Shown: piece after piece, positions 19,383 through 27,913 of the stretch
How positions within the stretch are numbered: the first letter of the stretch is position 1
Layout: each line of letters begins with the position of its first letter
From: Streptomyces sp. 1222.5
Lineage (GTDB): Bacteria; Actinomycetota; Actinomycetes; Streptomycetales; Streptomycetaceae
Length of the DNA stretch: 64,000 nucleotides
Direction: 5' to 3'
Assembly: GCF_900105245.1 (NCBI RefSeq)
Contig: NZ_FNSZ01000001.1
Span: forward strand, 2,852,001 to 2,916,000
Translations under genes and position numbers: made by a program
The notes under the pieces: model-generated
The model's input: the letters and a program-made list of their open reading frames with translations, nothing else
Told to the model about the DNA's origin: nothing
Databases searched by the model: none

Positions 19383-20345
19383 CTACTGCCCGTTTGCTCC
19401 CGTCGTAAGGATCACGTTCCGCAAGGGCTCCTGGTTCACGAACCGGGTCAACTGGTCGACGAGCAGCCGCTCGGCGCGCGGCAGGAAGGCCGAGGAGGGA
19501 CCGCCCACATGGGGGCTGATCAGCACACCGGGCGCCCGCCACAGGGGGTGCCCGGGCGGCAGCGGCTCGGGGTCCGTCACGTCCAGGGCGGCGGTGATCC
19601 GGCCGCTCTCCAGCTCGGTGAGCAGCGCCTTGGTGTCGACGACGGGGCCGCGCGCCACGTTCACGAGCAGCGCGCCGTCCTTCATCCGCGCGAGGAACTC
19701 GGCGTCCACCAGACCCCGTGTGGCCTCGGTGAGCGGCGTGGAGAGGATCACGACGTCCGCGTCCGGGAGCAGTGAGAGCACATCGGTGATCGGGTGCACA
19801 AGACCGCGCGCCGTGGTGCGCGAGGAGCGCGCGAGGCGCGCCACCCGCGCAACCTCGAAGGGTACGAGCCGGTCCTCGATGGCGGCGCCGATGGAGCCGT
19901 ACCCGACGATGAGGACGTTCTTGTCGGCGAGGGAGGGGTGGAACCCGCTCTCCCAGCGCCCCTCCTGCTGGGCCCGGACGAAGCCGGGGACGCCGCGCAG
20001 GGCGGCGAGGGTGAGGGTGAGCGCGAGTTCGGCGGTGCTCGCCTCGTGCACTCCGCGCGCGTTGCACAGCTGCACGCCCGGCACGATCGACGACAGCCGG
20101 GCGGTGATGTCGTCGACGCCCGCCGTGAGCGTCTGGATGACCTTCACGCCGGTCAGCCGCTCCAGCGGGCGGACCTTGACCGGCCACCGCTTCATGTACG
20201 GCACCACGTACACGGCGCAGTCCGCCGGGTCCCCGGGAAAGGGCTGGTCACCGTCCTCGCCCCCGTCCCAGAACAGGTACCTGGGCCCGTCGGGCAGCCC
20301 CTCGATCTCCTCCGGCGGGATGGGAAGCCATACGTCTGCGCTCAT
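19383..20345 (-). CDS. D-isomer-specific 2-hydroxyacid dehydrogenase family protein
   Basis: A 320-residue NAD(P)-dependent oxidoreductase of the D-2-hydroxyacid dehydrogenase family. The Rossmann motif is VGYGSIGAAIEDRL (about residue 150). The catalytic Arg is in LVNVARGPVVD, the Glu region is LDVTDPEPLPPGHPL, and the His is in LISPHVGG. The architecture is the short form without an ACT domain, so it is not a second SerA; the substrate is unknown (glyoxylate/hydroxypyruvate reductases are close relatives). It is divergent from the aldo/keto reductase, with about 75 bp between the starts. Confidence 0.88.
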   Translation of the reverse strand: MSADVWLPIPPEEIEGLPDGPRYLFWDGGEDGDQPFPGDPADCAVYVVPYMKRWPVKVRPLERLTGVKVIQTLTAGVDDITARLSSIVPGVQLCNARGVHEASTAELALTLTLAALRGVPGFVRAQQEGRWESGFHPSLADKNVLIVGYGSIGAAIEDRLVPFEVARVARLARSSRTTARGLVHPITDVLSLLPDADVVILSTPLTEATRGLVDAEFLARMKDGALLVNVARGPVVDTKALLTELESGRITAALDVTDPEPLPPGHPLWRAPGVLISPHVGGPSSAFLPRAERLLVDQLTRFVNQEPLRNVILTTGANGQ

Positions 20346-20419
20346 GCGAGGAGGCTATGTCAGGCCCCGCGGAACCAGAGGTTAGGTTGGTGGCCTGGCT
20401 GAGGGAGGTTCACGAGCAG

Positions 20420-21418
20420 GTGGAGCGCAGGACGATCGGCGCGGGGTCGCTCGCGGTGGGGGCCGTCGGACTCGGGTGCATGCCGATGAGCTGGGCCTAC
20501 AGCGGATCCCGGCAACGCGGGGACGAGTCGGTGAGAACCGTGCACCGGGCGCTGGACCTGGGCACCAGCCTGCTCGACACCGCCGACATGTACGGCCCGT
20601 TCACCAATGAGCTGCTGCTGGGCCGGGTGCTCAGGGAGCGGCGCCGGGACGCGTTCGTGTCCACGAAGGCGGGGCTGCTGGTGGGCGAGCAGCACATCGT
20701 GGCCAACGGCCGCCCGGGATATGTGAAGCGGGCCTGCGACGCCTCCCTGCGCCGGCTGCAGACGGACGTGATCGACCTCTACCAGCTGCACCGCGCCGAC
20801 CCCGAGGTCCCGGTGGAGGAGACCTGGGGCGCGATGGCCGACCTGGTGCGGGCCGGGAAGGTGCGGGCGCTCGGCCTGTGCGCGGTGGGAGCGCGCGGCG
20901 GGCGCCGCTCCGGGGGCCGGCTGCACGACACCACCCTGCGCCAACTCCAGCGGGTGCAGCAGGTGTTCCCGGTGAGCGCGGTGCAGGCGGAGCTGTCGGT
21001 GTGGTCGCCGGAGGCGCTGGACGCGCTGCTGCCGTGGTGCGAGACACGCGGCGTCGGCTTCCTCGCGGCGATGCCGCTGGGCAACGGTTTCCTCACCGGC
21101 ACCCTGACGCCCGGAGAGGGGTTCGAACCGGACGACGTGCGCGCCCGCCACCCCCGGTTCACGGGCGAGATGATGGCGGCCAACCAGCCGATCGTCGTGG
21201 GACTGCGCCGGATAGCGCGGCGGCACGGCGAGGACGTCACCCCCGCCCAGGTGGCCCTGGCCTGGGTGCTTGCCCAGGGCCCGCACGTGATCGCCCTGCC
21301 GGGCACCAAGCGGGAGCGCTGGGCGGCCGAGAACGCGGCCGCGGCCGGGCTCCGGCTGACCGAGGAGGACCTGGCCGAGGTGTCGGGTCTGCCGGCCGCC
21401 CTGGGGTCGTGGGACTGA
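20420..21418 (+). CDS. Aldo/keto reductase
   Basis: About 332 residues if started at the GTG at 20420, chosen because GGGAGG lies 11 bases upstream and the protein then begins VERRTIGAGSLAVGAVGLG, a family-like start. The barrel carries the catalytic tetrad: Asp and Tyr in LLDTADMYG, Lys in VSTKAG, and His in LYQLHRADP. The C-terminal NADPH-binding stretch is ALPGTKRERWAAEN. The product ends in SWD-stop inside a triple 13-bp repeat. The physiological substrate is unknown. Confidence 0.86.
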   Translation: MERRTIGAGSLAVGAVGLGCMPMSWAYSGSRQRGDESVRTVHRALDLGTSLLDTADMYGPFTNELLLGRVLRERRRDAFVSTKAGLLVGEQHIVANGRPGYVKRACDASLRRLQTDVIDLYQLHRADPEVPVEETWGAMADLVRAGKVRALGLCAVGARGGRRSGGRLHDTTLRQLQRVQQVFPVSAVQAELSVWSPEALDALLPWCETRGVGFLAAMPLGNGFLTGTLTPGEGFEPDDVRARHPRFTGEMMAANQPIVVGLRRIARRHGEDVTPAQVALAWVLAQGPHVIALPGTKRERWAAENAAAAGLRLTEEDLAEVSGLPAALGSWD

Positions 21419-21445
21419 GTCGTGGGACTGAGTCGTGGGACTGAG
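21407..21445 (+). repeat. Three tandem 13-bp repeats spanning the aldo/keto reductase stop
   Basis: TCGTGGGACTGAG occurs three times head to tail with no visible mismatch. The first copy contains the last codons and TGA of the reductase gene, so the other two look like slippage or duplication of the gene end. The unit carries a TGA in each copy. Confidence 0.9.
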
Positions 21446-21553
21446 CGGTACCCACTGGTTTCCGTGACGGGTTGCCGCGGAAAGGGAACCCGCGCGGGAC
21501 AAGCGGTGTATGAGAGGGAGTAGCAGCGCTTGGATCACCGCCGCGAAGGGACC

Positions 21554-22738
21554 ATGATCGTGCATCGTCGAGCTGTGCCGGCCGTTCTGGCCACGGCCGC
21601 CCTCCTGCTGACGGCCGGGCTGACGGCCGGCTGCTCCTCCGGCGGAGGGGGATCCCCGGACGGCGCCGGGAGTACGGCCCCGAGGGGTACCGCGTCCGGC
21701 GCCACCCCGTCGGCCGGGCCCACCGAGTCGGCCCCTCCGGCCAAGGGATCGGTGAAGGTGCTGCGCACGGTGGCCGAGGGCCTGAAGACTCCGTGGGGGG
21801 TGGCTCCGCTGCCCGGCGGCGGCGGTCTGCTGGTCTCCTCCCGCAACGACGGGACGATCACCCGGATCGACGAGAAGACGGGGAAGAAGACCGTGCTGGG
21901 TGCGGTCTCGGGTGTCTCCCCGGCCGGCGAGGGAGGCCTGCTGGGCATCGCCCTCTCCCCCGACTACGCCTCGGACCACATGATCTACGCCTACTTCACC
22001 TCGGCCTCGGACAACCGCATCGTCCGCGTGCTGTACGACGAGCAGCGGCCGCCCGGTGATCAGCTGGGCGCGCCGGACACGGTGTTCAAGGGCATCCCCA
22101 AGGGCTTCATCCACAACGGCGGCCGGATCGAGTTCGGTCCGGACGGGATGCTGTACGCGGGCACCGGTGAGAGCGGCAGCAAGGGCCTCGCGCAGGACAA
22201 GGAGTCCCTGGGCGGCAAGATCCTGCGGATGACCCCGGAGGGCGAGCCGGCCCCCGGCAACCCGTTCCCCGACTCCCCCGTGTACTCGTACGGCCACCGC
22301 AACGTCCAGGGACTGGCCTGGGACGACAAACAGCGGCTGTTCGCCTCGGAGTTCGGCCAGGACACCTGGGACGAGCTGAACGCGATCAAGCCCGGCGACG
22401 ACTACGGCTGGCCGAAGGCCGAGGGGAAGTCCTCCGAGGCCGGGTTCCACAACCCGATAGCGCAGTGGCACACGGACGACGCCTCCCCCAGCGGCATCGC
22501 CTACGTCGACGGCGTGATCTGGATGGCGGGTCTGAAGGGCCGGCGCCTGTGGCGCGTCCCGCTGCGCGGCACGGAGGCCTCGGCGGCCCCGCAGGCGTTT
22601 CTCACGGGCAAGTACGGCCGCCTTCGCACGGTGCTCCCGGCGGACGGCGACAAGGTCTATCTGGTCACGAGCAACACGGACGGCCGCGGGTCACCGGAGA
22701 AGGGGGACGACCGGATCCTGGAGCTCCAGGTGAAGTAG
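21554..22738 (+). CDS. PQQ-dependent sugar dehydrogenase-like lipoprotein
   Basis: About 394 residues. A signal peptide with lipobox (LTAGC) at about residues 1-27 is followed by a Ser/Gly/Pro-rich linker and a six-bladed propeller. Blade motifs include LKTPWGVAPLPGGG, GEGGLLGIALSPDYA, FIHNGGRIEFGPDGMLYAGTG, YSYGHRNVQGLAWD, SEFGQDTWDELNAI and PGDDYGWP. These are typical of the soluble glucose/sorbosone dehydrogenase fold; the cofactor and sugar are inferred only. A TTG codon at 21530 with GAGGGAG 9 bases upstream is a real alternative start and keeps the signal peptide. Confidence 0.86.
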   Translation: MIVHRRAVPAVLATAALLLTAGLTAGCSSGGGGSPDGAGSTAPRGTASGATPSAGPTESAPPAKGSVKVLRTVAEGLKTPWGVAPLPGGGGLLVSSRNDGTITRIDEKTGKKTVLGAVSGVSPAGEGGLLGIALSPDYASDHMIYAYFTSASDNRIVRVLYDEQRPPGDQLGAPDTVFKGIPKGFIHNGGRIEFGPDGMLYAGTGESGSKGLAQDKESLGGKILRMTPEGEPAPGNPFPDSPVYSYGHRNVQGLAWDDKQRLFASEFGQDTWDELNAIKPGDDYGWPKAEGKSSEAGFHNPIAQWHTDDASPSGIAYVDGVIWMAGLKGRRLWRVPLRGTEASAAPQAFLTGKYGRLRTVLPADGDKVYLVTSNTDGRGSPEKGDDRILELQVK

Positions 22739-22754
22739 CGTCCGCCGCCCCTGC

Positions 22755-22949
22755 TCACTCCGCCTCCGGTTCCGCCGCTGCCGGCGGCGGCTCCGGCAGC
22801 CGTATGACCGCCTTGCCGGAGGCCAGGTCGATGGGGCCGCGCCCGGGGTCGTTGTCCCCGACGTCCTCGCGGGTCAGTTCGAGACGGTTCTCCTCGTCCC
22901 GGGTGTGCTTGCGGCCGGGCGCGAACAGTTCCTCGAAGACGTTGAACAC
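22755..22949 (-). CDS. DUF6191-type small protein (64 aa)
   Basis: A 64-residue acidic protein beginning VFNVFEELFAPGRKHTRDE and containing LELTREDVGDNDPGRGPIDL. I recall this pattern as the DUF6191 family, common in Streptomyces and without known function. The GTG at 22949 was chosen: GGGGGAG lies 5 bases upstream. It sits 38 bp downstream of the LuxR gene on the same strand and may be co-transcribed with it. It is convergent with the sugar dehydrogenase, with only a 16-bp gap and no clear terminator. Confidence 0.8.
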   Translation of the reverse strand: MFNVFEELFAPGRKHTRDEENRLELTREDVGDNDPGRGPIDLASGKAVIRLPEPPPAAAEPEAE

Positions 22950-22987
22950 GGCTGCTCCCCCTTCGCCGGTTTCCTCCAGCGTAGGTC

Positions 22988-25900
22988 TCAGTGCGCCGTT
23001 CCGGCAGTGAGCGTCCGGGCCGTGAAGAGTTCCAGCCGGTGGGCGACCGCGGCCGCCTCGCCCCGGCCGGACACGCCGAGCTTGCCGAGGATGTTGGAGA
23101 CGTGGACGCTGGCGGTCTTCGGGGAGATGAACAGCTCCTCGGCTATCTGGCGGTTGGTGCGGCCGTCCGCGACCAGGCGCAGCACGTCCCGCTCCCGGCT
23201 GGTGAGGCCGAGCTCCGCGGCCGGGTCGGCCGGGGCGCCGGCCTGCCGCGGGCCGTGGCCCAGGGTGAGGCGGGCGCGCTGGGCGAGCCGGGCGACGGAG
23301 TCGGCGAGGGGGCGGGCGTCGAGATGGTCCGCGACGGCGGCGGCCAGCCGGAGCAGTTCCACCGCGCGGTCGCGTTCGTCGTCGCCGCCCTCGGCCAGCA
23401 GCGCTGCGGCGAGGCGGTGGCGGACCCGGGCGAGGTCGTAGGGACGGTCCAGGCACTCGAAGGCGCTGACCACGGGTGACCAGGTGTCGGCGGTGTCCGT
23501 GCCCTCGGTGCGCCGCAGTTCGGCGCGAGTCCAGTGGTCGTACGCCGCCCAGAGGGGGGCGCCGGTGGTCAGTCCGCGCACGGCGGCGGCGAGCCGGTCG
23601 AGGATCGCGGCGCGGTCGGGCCGGGCGGCGGGCAGGGCGCGGGCGTCGGCCTCGGCGGTGGCGGCGGCCAGCAGCAGCGGCCAGCCGTAGCGGTGGGTGC
23701 CGGGCGGGAAACCGGCGTCCAGGGCCTTGAGCAGTTCGGCGCGGGCGTCGTCGATGCGGCCCTCGGCGGCGGCGATGCCGAGGGCGATGCGGGCCACCGG
23801 CACGGAGTGCTGGGACATGGGGTCGTGGGTGCCGTAGTGGGCGCGGGAGGTGGCCAGTTGCCGGCCGGCCTCGGCGAGGTCGCCGCGGGCCAGGGCGAGG
23901 TGGGCGAGCTTCAGGGCGCCCGCACCGCGGGGCTTGGCGCTGTGGCCGACCCGGGTGGCGTGCGCGGCGGCCTCCGCGGCCTTTGCCCACTGGCCGAGCG
24001 AGTAGAGCGCGTCGGACAGGTTGCCCCAGGCCCAGGCCTCGGAGTCCAGCAGTCCGTACCGGCGGGTGAAGGCGATGCCTTCGCGCAGGATCTCGGCGGC
24101 CTCCCGGTCGCGGCCGACGCTCTGCATCTCGGAGGGCAGGTTCACATAGGCGCGTGCCGCGACCTGGTGCGCCCCCTCGGCGAGGGTGTCCTCCAGCACC
24201 TGGCGCATCTCCGCGAGGCCGGTCTCGGCCTCGCCGGAGTCCACCTTGAGGCCGCTCAGGGTGAGGCGGGCATGCAGCTCGATGTCCCGGGCGCCCACCA
24301 TCCGCGCGTACTCAACGGCCCGCTCGGCGGCGGCGACGGCCTCGGGGCCGGGCCGGTGCAGCATGGACCAGTTGGCGGCGAGCGCCAGCACCTCCGCGTG
24401 CACTTCGGACGGCGGCAGTCCGCGCACGAGGTCCTGGGCGGTGGCGAGTTCGTGCCAGCCGTCGCCGCGGGCCTGGGCCTGGACCAGCCGGGAGCGCTGC
24501 GCCCAGAACCAGGCGGCGCGCAGCGGATCCGGATCCTCGTCCAGCAGGCGCAGCGCCCGCTTGGTGATCTTCAGGGCGCGTTCGCGTTCGCCGCCGAAGC
24601 GTCCCGCGACGGCTGCCTCGGCCATCAGGTCGAGGTAGCGCAGCGGGGTGGTGGCCGGGTCGCAGCCGCACGGCGGGTAGGCCTCCGTGCAGTCGACCGG
24701 GCGCAGCGCGGAGCGCACCTCCTCGGGGGCGGAGTCCCAGAGCTCCATCGCCCGCTCCAGGAGACCGAGTTGCTCGGTGTAGGCGTGCCGGCGGCGGGCC
24801 ACGACGGAGGCGACCAGCACGGCGGGCAGGGCCTTGGCCGCGTCGTGCGCGTGGTACCAGTAGCTGGCCAGGCGCATCACGCGCGCGTCGGCCGCGACGA
24901 GCGTGGGGTCGGCCTCCAGGGCCTCGGCGTAGCGGCGGTTGAGCCGGGAGCGCTCGCCGGGCAGCAGATCGTCGGCGACGGCCTCGCGGACCAGGGAGTG
25001 CCGGAAGCGGTAGCCGTCGCCGTTCGGGGTGACGGTGAGCAGATTGGCGCCGACGGCGGCCCGCAGGGCTTCGATGAGGTCGTCCTCGGTGAGCCGGGCG
25101 ACGGCGGCGATCAGCCGGTACTCCACGGTGGAGCCGCCTTCGGCGACGATCCTGGCCACCCGCTGGGCGCTGTCGGGCAGCGCCTCGACGCGCACCAGGA
25201 GCAGGTCGCGCAGGGACTCGGTCAGGCCGGTGCAGTTGCCCTGGCAGGCGGCGACGGCGAGTTCCTCCACGAAGAAGGCGTTGCCGTCGGAGCGTTCGAA
25301 GATCTCGTCGACCTGGACGGGGTCGGGTTCGGCCGCGAGGATGCCGGCGATCTGGCGGCCGACCTCCTCGCGGGTGAAGCGGGCGAGTTCGATCCGGCGG
25401 ACGGTGCGCAGCCGGTCGAGTTCGGCGAGCAGCGGGCGCAGCGGGTGGCGTCGGTGGATGTCGTCGGAGCGGTAGGTGGCGAGGACGAGGAGCCGGCCGG
25501 CGCGCAGGGTGCGGAAGAGGTAGGCCAGCAGGTGGCGGGTGGAGGCGTCGGCCCAGTGCAGGTCCTCCAGGACGAGCACGACCGGGTGGCCGGCGGCGAC
25601 GCGCTCCAGCAGACGCACGGTGAGTTCGAACAGGCGGGCCATGCCCTGCTCGTCGTGGCGGCCGGAGCCGGCCTCGCCCAGTTCGGGCAGCAGCCGGGCC
25701 AGTTCCTCCTCCTGTCCGGCCGCGGCGGCGGCGAACTCCTCGGGCAGGGCCTCGCGCAGGGCGCGCAGAGCTGTGGAGAAGGGGGCGAACGGCAGGCCGT
25801 CGGCGCCGATCTCCACACAGCCGCCGAGCGCGACGACCGCACCGCGGCGGGCCGCGGCCGCGGTGAACTCCTCGACGAGGCGGGTCTTGCCGACACCGGC

Positions 25901-26062
25901 CTCGCCGCCGAGCAGCAGCGCCTGCGGCTCGCCGCAGGCGCCGGACGCCGGGGAGGGACCCTGGGCGGCGGCGCGGTCGAGCGCGTCGAGCAGGGTGGTC
26001 AACTCGGCGGCGCGGCCGATGAACACGGGGCTGACGGACCTGGTTTCCACAGGCCCGAGCAT
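22988..26062 (-). CDS. Large LuxR-family regulator with N-terminal AAA-type ATPase (LAL type)
   Basis: A 1024-residue cytoplasmic regulator. A Walker A motif (LLGGEAGVGKTRLVEE) lies near residue 50 and a Walker B (VVLVLEDLHWAD) near 165. A long TPR-like helical region runs from about 400 to 930, and the C-terminal LuxR HTH (TSRERDVLRLVADGRTNRQI, then SPKTASVHVSNILGKLG) ends the protein. This is the STAND/LAL layout in which ATP binding and an effector switch DNA binding. The open frame continues 150 codons upstream as proline/glycine-rich noise; the ATG at 26062 gives MLGPVETRSVSPVFIGR, the usual start, but its ribosome site is weak. The target genes are unknown. Confidence 0.87.
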   Translation of the reverse strand: MLGPVETRSVSPVFIGRAAELTTLLDALDRAAAQGPSPASGACGEPQALLLGGEAGVGKTRLVEEFTAAAARRGAVVALGGCVEIGADGLPFAPFSTALRALREALPEEFAAAAAGQEEELARLLPELGEAGSGRHDEQGMARLFELTVRLLERVAAGHPVVLVLEDLHWADASTRHLLAYLFRTLRAGRLLVLATYRSDDIHRRHPLRPLLAELDRLRTVRRIELARFTREEVGRQIAGILAAEPDPVQVDEIFERSDGNAFFVEELAVAACQGNCTGLTESLRDLLLVRVEALPDSAQRVARIVAEGGSTVEYRLIAAVARLTEDDLIEALRAAVGANLLTVTPNGDGYRFRHSLVREAVADDLLPGERSRLNRRYAEALEADPTLVAADARVMRLASYWYHAHDAAKALPAVLVASVVARRRHAYTEQLGLLERAMELWDSAPEEVRSALRPVDCTEAYPPCGCDPATTPLRYLDLMAEAAVAGRFGGERERALKITKRALRLLDEDPDPLRAAWFWAQRSRLVQAQARGDGWHELATAQDLVRGLPPSEVHAEVLALAANWSMLHRPGPEAVAAAERAVEYARMVGARDIELHARLTLSGLKVDSGEAETGLAEMRQVLEDTLAEGAHQVAARAYVNLPSEMQSVGRDREAAEILREGIAFTRRYGLLDSEAWAWGNLSDALYSLGQWAKAAEAAAHATRVGHSAKPRGAGALKLAHLALARGDLAEAGRQLATSRAHYGTHDPMSQHSVPVARIALGIAAAEGRIDDARAELLKALDAGFPPGTHRYGWPLLLAAATAEADARALPAARPDRAAILDRLAAAVRGLTTGAPLWAAYDHWTRAELRRTEGTDTADTWSPVVSAFECLDRPYDLARVRHRLAAALLAEGGDDERDRAVELLRLAAAVADHLDARPLADSVARLAQRARLTLGHGPRQAGAPADPAAELGLTSRERDVLRLVADGRTNRQIAEELFISPKTASVHVSNILGKLGVSGRGEAAAVAHRLELFTARTLTAGTAH

Positions 26063-26153
26063 CGCATGAGGCCCGGCCGTCGGGTCACCGGTTTTCCACA
26101 GGTCCGGTGCGATGGTCGTACCGGCAGCCGGAAGGGTCGTACGACCACGCCGA

Positions 26154-26190
26154 AGGGCCGTACGACTCCGCGGGGAAGTCGTACGGCCCT
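26154..26190 (-). terminator. Hairpin built from GTACGAC repeats
   Basis: AGGGCCGTACGACT pairs perfectly with AGTCGTACGGCCCT around a 9-base loop. It is flanked at 26135-26146 by the palindrome GGTCGTACGACC and at 26115-26121 by another GTCGTAC. The stem lies about 80 bp past the stop of the small gene at 26272, so termination is likely; the repeated GTCGTAC words could also be an operator for the LuxR gene. Confidence 0.55.
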
Positions 26191-26271
26191 GAGCCCCGGG
26201 GCGGCCGACCCCCGTGCGGCCGCCCCGAGTCCCGTCCGTGCCGGTGCCACCGGGGCCCGGCCGGCCGGCGG

Positions 26272-26463
26272 TCACGCGGTGCGGGGCAGCCGGTGCCGGC
26301 GGGGGCGGTCGGTATGCGACTCGGCGACCCGGTCCCCGACGCGGCCGGACGCCTCCTTGCGGGCGGTGCGGCGGGCCCGGGCGGCCTCGCGGGCCAGGCG
26401 GTCCTCCTGGGCCTCGCGGATCAGCTGGGCCGAGCGCGTCCGGTGATGGTCCATCTGGAACAT
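26272..26463 (-). CDS. Small conserved basic protein (63 aa)
   Basis: A 63-residue protein starting MFQMDHHRTRSAQLIREAQE, rich in Arg and Ala, probably helical through residue 45, with an Arg/Pro-rich tail. GAAGGA lies about 6 bases before the ATG. I recall similar short proteins in other Streptomyces genomes but know no role. There is no signal peptide or membrane segment. Confidence 0.7.
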   Translation of the reverse strand: MFQMDHHRTRSAQLIREAQEDRLAREAARARRTARKEASGRVGDRVAESHTDRPRRHRLPRTA

Positions 26464-26657
26464 GGCGTGTCCTTCGGGAGGTGGTGTGGTGCTTCGCTTT
26501 CTGCGATGCCTCCACCTTCGCCGCCCAGGGGGGTGCGCCACATCGGGAGGGTTCCGCATGTTCGGGCCGCCGGAGGGCCGTACGCGCGCGTAAGGGGCCT
26601 CAGGGCGTCCGTAAGGTGCTCACGGATTCCCTAAGGCCCCTGTCGTCCCGGGGGTTC

Positions 26658-27302
26658 TCAGCCGGCCGAGGGCAGGTTGATCAGCGCGTCGCAGTACTTC
26701 AGGACGGCCAGCAGCAGGCCGATGACACCGAGCGAGACGCCGGCCCAGGCGACCGACTTGATCCAGGCGGCCTGCGGGCGGCCGGGCGCGCCGAAAGCGG
26801 GCCGCGCGAGCACGACCACGCCGGTGATCAGCGCGGTCAGCGCGAACAGGCCGGCCCACAGGGCGGTGGTGTGCCAGGAGTCGGCGTAGACCTCCTTGAG
26901 CTGGGTGGCGACGCTCGCACCGGTCGAGGTCCGCAGCTGTCCGACGAGCTGTTCACGGGCTCCGGCGACGGTGCCGATCCAGCCGCCGGTGAGCGAGACC
27001 AGGCCGAGCGCGGCGGAGACGACGGCAGCGGCGCCCTGGCCCACCCCGGAGGGGCTCCGGCCCTCCGCGCCGGCGGCCGGGGCGGCCTCGTCCTCGCCGG
27101 TCACCTCGCCGCTCTCCTCGCCGGTCTCCTCCTCGGTCCGCGCCGTGGCGTCGGCACGGGCGTCGGCCGTTCCGGCCGCGGCGGCGTCCGGGCCCTTCGT
27201 CCCGGGTGTGCGTTCCTCTCCTGCGGTGCCGGCCTCCGCCGGGGTCCCGTCGCTGCGCGCCGCGGTGCCGGCCCCGGCGCCTTCCTCTGCCTTCGTTGCC
27301 AT
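26658..27302 (-). CDS. Membrane protein with Ala/Glu-rich N-terminal tail
   Basis: About 214 residues. The first 90 are low-complexity Ala/Gly/Thr/Glu. Hydrophobic segments follow at about 92-112 (AAAVVSAALGLVSLTGGWIG), 145-167 (ALWAGLFALTALITGVVVLA) and 182-202 (AWAGVSLGVIGLLLAVLKY). The first pair is separated by a short loop with QLRTSTGASVATQLKEVY. No family recognised. The ATG at 27302 and the GTG at 27311 are both possible, and neither has a good ribosome site. Confidence 0.72.
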   Translation of the reverse strand: MATKAEEGAGAGTAARSDGTPAEAGTAGEERTPGTKGPDAAAAGTADARADATARTEEETGEESGEVTGEDEAAPAAGAEGRSPSGVGQGAAAVVSAALGLVSLTGGWIGTVAGAREQLVGQLRTSTGASVATQLKEVYADSWHTTALWAGLFALTALITGVVVLARPAFGAPGRPQAAWIKSVAWAGVSLGVIGLLLAVLKYCDALINLPSAG

Positions 27303-27337
27303 GCCCGGCACCGTACGGACGCTGTCTGAGAGGTCTC

Positions 27338-27913
27338 TTAATGATCGCCGCGCGCGCCACGCGCGCGGGCCTCACGCCACTCGGGCGCCAGCACCGACCA
27401 GATCTCGGTGCTGGTCCGCACACCGCGGTGCGGATAGTTCTCACGGAGCAGTCCCTCGCGGGTCATGCCGAGCCGCCGGGCCACCTTGATGCTGGGCTCG
27501 TTGACCGAGGAGACGTGCCACTCCACCCGGTGCATGCCGCGTTCCTCGAAGGCCCAGTCGAACAGCACCCGCATGCCGCGCGTGACGAGCCCCCGCCCGG
27601 CCGCCGACGGCTCCAGCCAGCAGCCCGCCTCGCAGACCCCGCTCGGGGTGTCCCAGACCCGGAACAGCAGCCCGCCGACGAGCTTCCCGTCCAGCCATAT
27701 CCCGTGCAGGCTGCCCGCGTCGGCACCGCGCTTCTCGGCGTACGACGCCAGGAAGGCGCGCGCGGACTCCAGGTCGGTCACCACGTCCGGCAGTCCGATG
27801 TGCCGGCCGATGAACTCCCGTCCCCGGTCGATGTCGGCCAGCAGTTCCTCGGCGTGCCAGACCTCCAGGGCACGCAGTTCCGCGCCGTCGTCACCCAGGG
27901 ATATCGCGTACAT
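27338..27913 (-). CDS. GNAT acetyltransferase (RimJ/RimL type)
   Basis: A 191-residue protein. The acetyl-CoA region is CWLEPSAAGRGLVTRGMRVLFDWAF, followed by MHRVEWHVSSVNEPSIKVARRLGMTREG, the pattern of ribosomal-protein N-acetyltransferases (RimJ/RimL/YdaF-like). The substrate is unknown. The ATG at 27913 has GGAGGAG about 13 bases upstream. The start overlaps the end of the MMPL gene by 23 bp, so translation is probably coupled. Confidence 0.85.
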   Translation of the reverse strand: MYAISLGDDGAELRALEVWHAEELLADIDRGREFIGRHIGLPDVVTDLESARAFLASYAEKRGADAGSLHGIWLDGKLVGGLLFRVWDTPSGVCEAGCWLEPSAAGRGLVTRGMRVLFDWAFEERGMHRVEWHVSSVNEPSIKVARRLGMTREGLLRENYPHRGVRTSTEIWSVLAPEWREARARGARGDH

